From: Nannobrachium achirus
Lineage: Eukaryota > Chordata > Actinopteri > Myctophiformes > Myctophidae
DNA length: 64,000 bases
Direction of reading: 5' to 3'
Assembly (NCBI GenBank): GCA_963921795.1
Contig: OY997642.1
Location: 3,702,444 to 3,766,443 of the forward strand
Of the stretch, positions 60,600 to 64,000 are shown piece by piece (the stretch's first letter is position 1; each line of letters opens with the position of its first letter). The notes under the pieces are model-generated. The model did not search any database. It worked only from the letters and a program-made list of their open reading frames with translations, and had not been told where the DNA came from. The translations under genes were made by a program, and so were the position numbers.

Positions 60600-61320
60600 C
60601 AACCGGGCGGTATCCCCTGGTCCTAATTCTACCTGGTTACCTAATCCCAAATGTAACTGGTACCTTGGTCACTATTCTACCTGTTCCCATTTCTACCAGG
60701 TACCCTGGTCCCGACCCCGGGGGTTTTGACACTTAACAGTTGACCGACCGCACGTGGAAATTAAATAAAACGTTCAGGCAAAGTGGAGTTTGTTTTCAGA
60801 TTGCCTGACGGGCTCTCTCGGTCGTTGCTCGGCAAGTTATAGATTGGATTTAACATTAATTTGTTTTACAAGAGTATGGATTTACTACTTTCGGGCAAGT
60901 GGGCATAACCTTTGGGCAAGTAGAACATGACCTGTACTTGCCCGACGGGCAAGTGCCTCTGAGACCTTAGCGTCAGCTCTTGAAACCCTAGATGGTACCG
61001 TGGTCTTAAACCCATCGGGCCACCCTGGTCCCAAATGTAACTGGTACACTGGTCCTAAAGCAACCTGGCACCCTGGTTCTCTAAACCCAACTGGTACACT
61101 GGTCCTACACCAACCTGATCCACTGGTCCTCTAAACCCAACTGGTACCCTGGTCCTACACCAACCTGATCCACTGGTCCTCTAAACCCAACTGGTACCCT
61201 GGTCCTACACCAACCTGATCCACTGGTCCTCTAAACCCAACTGGTACCCTGGTCCTAAAGCAACCTGATCCACTGGTCCCCTAAACCCAACGGGTACCCT
61301 GGTCCCAGTCCTACCTGGTA
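60600..61320. repeat. TTGACACTTAA-family fragment and 50-base minisatellite
   Basis: 60727-60985 is a TTGACACTTAA fragment ending CTCTGAGACCTTAGCGTC. It is embedded in degenerate CTGGTACCCTGGTCC repeats, regular from about 61090 (unit GGTACCCTGGTCCTACACCA plus ACCTGATCCACTGGTCCTCT). Confidence 0.8.
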
Positions 61321-61329
61321 CCCTGACAC

Positions 61330-62058
61330 TGAACCAGGGTCAAACATGGAATAGTTTCTGGACAGTCAGGGCCAGTTTAAAGGAAAAGGCACAGCTAACT
61401 GAACAAAACACGGTGCCTGATGCATATTCCTGAACACACCCAAACACACGTGGTTTCTCAAATTATATGGAAAGGAAACATATTTAAAAAGGTAGGAAGA
61501 GGAGGGTCACACTAGCATCTTCCTCAAAGATTTTTTCTTTCTTCTTGTTTTACTTGGTAACATTTGATCATGCAAACGTTGTGTGGGTTCTCTGGTAATT
61601 AAAACAGAGGAGTTTTGTAGTTCTAATGCCAACGTTTCCCCCGACAATAACAAACCGGGTTACACAACTATTGGTCTGTTAGAACAGCGATTCCCACAAT
61701 TCAGTTGGCTGCAGGGTCCAAGCTCCCCTGAGCTGAGCATGTTTCGGAACACAGCGACGACGGCAAAACGAATCCATTTCGGGTGCCTGCGTCCTTTTGG
61801 CACGACGAGTGTCAGGGATACAGAAAAAATAATAAAACATGGAATGGTTATTGTGAGACATATACCAGTGAATGATTCTAACAAAATGAAAAGGTTGTAC
61901 AGTATGACTTTAAGATTAGATCCATTTAACAGAACCATGATCCCAGTTTACACTCAGACTCTGAGGCCAAACAGAACCGCTCTGACTCGCACTGTGGGTC
62001 TTGTACTGAGTATCGTCCATAGAGGAGAGCAAAGACCTCCCGCATGCAGAGTTGAGTG

Positions 62059-62097
<39 letters not shown>

Positions 62098-62100
62098 CTA
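61330..62100. other. No recognised gene; open frame of 232 codons
   Basis: The frame 61583-62281 has no motif I recognise and runs through a (GT)n tract (62056-62096) and a C tract (62258-62275). It is likely spurious. Confidence 0.4.
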
Positions 62101-62275
62101 CACCGGTGGCTCTCAAAGGGGGGTCCAGGGACCCTTTGGAGGGGAGGGGGTTCCAAATGGACCTTTACAGATCTCTAACTCTGAGAGTGTACAAAGGGAA
62201 CGAAACGGTGTCCTTGACATATGGAAAACATGTTTGGGGAAACCATTGGGCTGCACCCCCCCCCCCCCCCCCCCC

Positions 62276-62865
62276 AGTTGATCTGTGGTGTTAATGAGGG
62301 GTCCCTCCAGTAGATCTGTGGTCTTAGGGGCCCCCAGTTGATCTGTGATCGTTAGGGGCCCCCAGTTGATCTGTAATGGTTAGGGGCCCCCAGTTGATCT
62401 GTGATGGTTAGGGGCCCCCCAGTTGATCTGTGATGGTTAGGGGCCCCCCAGTTGATCTGTAATGGTTAGGGGCCCCCAGTTGATCTGTGATGGTTAGGGG
62501 CCCCCCAGTTGATCTGTGATGGTTAGGGGCCCCCCAGTTGATCTGTGATGGTTAGGGGCCCCCCAGTTGATCTGTGATGGTTAGGGGCCCCCCAGTGATG
62601 GTTAGGGGCCACCAGTTGATCTGTGATGGTTAGGGGCCCCCAGTTGATCTGTGATGGTTAGGGGCCCCCCAGTGATGGTTAGGGGCCCCCAGTTGATCTG
62701 TGATGGTTAGGGGCCCCCCAGTGATGGTTAGGGGCCCCCAGTTGATCTGTGATGGTTAGGGCCCCCCCCAGTTGATCTGTGATGGTTAGGGGCCCCCCAG
62801 TTGATCTGTGGTAGTTAGGGGCCCCCCAGTTGATCTGTGGTGATAATGAGGGGCCCCTCCAGTTC
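62276..62865. repeat. 28/29-base minisatellite, about 20 copies
   Basis: Unit GATCTGTGATGGTTAGGGGC plus CCCCCAGTT, preceded by a run of about 18 C. Confidence 0.93.
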
Positions 62866-63307
62866 ACTGTTTCTCAACATCAGGTTCGGGGCCCTATCTG
62901 GGGGTCAAAATGGACCCTTACAGGTAAAGGTTTCCATGGAAATGGAAACCTTTATTTTGTTATCTTTAAATCTTCAATGTAAAACCCTCATCTCTCATCA
63001 GTGTTAATTGAACTCTAAGAAGAGTACAGATGAAACCAAATGGACCCCCTGGTCTGTAACACATAGACCCCTAGGTGTCCATTTCCGCACCCGGACCAGG
63101 TGTTGAGAACCATTAAATGTTATAGTGCGGGCAGCTTTGGTTGTTTGTACCGTTGACACAACGAGGGAGTGGTTACGGGTACAGTGGCCCAGGAGGGTCA
63201 ATTTGTCCGTCCGTCTGTCTGTCCACCAGTCTGTAGTGGGTCCGAGTAGTGGTTCTCAAAGTGGATTCCAGGGACTCTGAGGGTCTAAATGGACCCATAC
63301 AAGTCTG

Positions 63308-63387
63308 TAACTCTGACAGTGTACAAATGGAACCAAATGGAACCCGTCAGGGTTCATTTGGTTCCATTTGTACACTGTCAGAGTTAA
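63308..63387. repeat. Hairpin of the CTCTGACAGTGTACAAATGG family
   Basis: AACTCTGACAGTGTACAAAT and its complement 63358-63387 around CAGG. It is followed by TTAA and AGGAGAATTCC, which looks like one end of another TTAA element. Confidence 0.75.
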
Positions 63388-63663
63388 AGGAGAATTCCGT
63401 GGTAAATCGCTTTCTTAACCACACTTTCTTATTATTTAGCCTCCAAAAATGGGTCCAGGTGGGTTTTTTTTATCCAAAAAAGCATTATTGTCCATTTCAT
63501 CCGAGTTGCGGCAACCTTATACAGTTCACAACAGCAGGCCATAGGTAATTCCGCTTATTTACATCGCTCCTAAATCGGTACTTCCATGCCGTTTGTAAAC
63601 ACACTGTTGAGCTGAGATGCAGCCGTTACTCCAGGATGAGGTTGTTGTGGAGATTCTGCCGTG

Positions 63664-63732
63664 AAACTGACAGTCACGTGACCAAATGAAACTGACAGTC
63701 ACGTGACCAAACTGACAGTCACGTGACCAAAT
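63664..63732. repeat. GACAGTCACGTGACCAAA repeat, 3 copies
   Basis: Three near-identical copies of AACTGACAGTCACGTGACCA. CACGTG is an E-box palindrome, but the context is a small tandem repeat. Confidence 0.8.
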
Positions 63733-63755
63733 CGCATGACGTAAGCCTGCAGTTA

Positions 63756-64000
63756 GGGATGGGACGATACGCGACATTATCGTTTATCGGGATAAAAAAC
63801 ACTCACGGTAATCGCATTATGGAGATTTAATTTAACGTGATATCGTCCTCCGTCATGCACTGGGATCAGTTCACCTTTTATTTGCGAGCTGCATATCCGG
63901 CACCACTTAAGCGCTCTATAATTAGTAAAAGGTACTTAAAATATACGTACTTGATAAAGTCTTTTTTTCACTCTCTATCTTTGCCAAAAATCTACAAGCT
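63756..64000. mobile_element. hAT-like left end (GGGATGGGACGATACG) cut by window edge
   Basis: GGATGGGACGATACGCGACA with CGATA-rich interior, similar in style to 49970-50550. The window ends in AAAATCTACAAGCT, probably another hairpin arm. Confidence 0.55.

Noticed and set aside
61583-62281. Plus-strand frame of 232 codons
   Set aside because: No recognisable motif; it includes (GT)n and poly-C translation and has no splice-consistent neighbours.
63664-63732. CACGTG motifs as a regulatory E-box cluster
   Set aside because: They are copies of one small tandem repeat with no nearby gene start.

Overview
The window is vertebrate nuclear DNA, almost certainly from a ray-finned (teleost) fish. 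It holds small coding exons with GT-AG introns, tRNA-derived SINEs, LINE fragments, many hAT, Harbinger and TTAA-type non-autonomous DNA elements, and dense micro- and minisatellites. I cannot name the species.

Two protein-coding genes are present, both on the minus strand. (1) adhfe1, mitochondrial iron-dependent hydroxyacid-oxoacid transhydrogenase: 11 exons from 26510 (start codon) down to 502, covering the first 354 codons. The C-terminal exons lie beyond the left edge. (2) trim55 (MuRF2 type), a sarcomere-associated RING E3 ubiquitin ligase: 10 coding exons from 53852 down to a stop at 31057, a complete 627-codon model. All junctions in both models keep phase. The trim55-adhfe1 neighbourhood also exists in mammals (there with CRH and RRS1 between them; I see neither here).

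Layout: 1-26.5 kb is adhfe1 exons in repeat-filled introns. 26.5-31 kb is the intergenic stretch, with a deep transposon nest. 31-53.9 kb is trim55. 53.9-64 kb is upstream DNA with only repeats recognised.

The most striking signal is that tandem repeats repeatedly start exactly at exon edges. At nine of 21 exons the adjacent array or duplication contains the last or first bases of the exon together with its splice site (or, for the last exon of trim55, the C-terminal codons and stop). Some arrays therefore carry dozens of decoy splice donors. Other notable signals are: a transposon end that supplies the trim55 exon 2 donor from intron position +3; a four-deep nest whose layers can be undone with unoccupied copies found in the same window; a hairpin module seen at more than 20 places whose inner stem differs between copies yet stays self-complementary; and paired families with 9-bp or TTAA target duplications.
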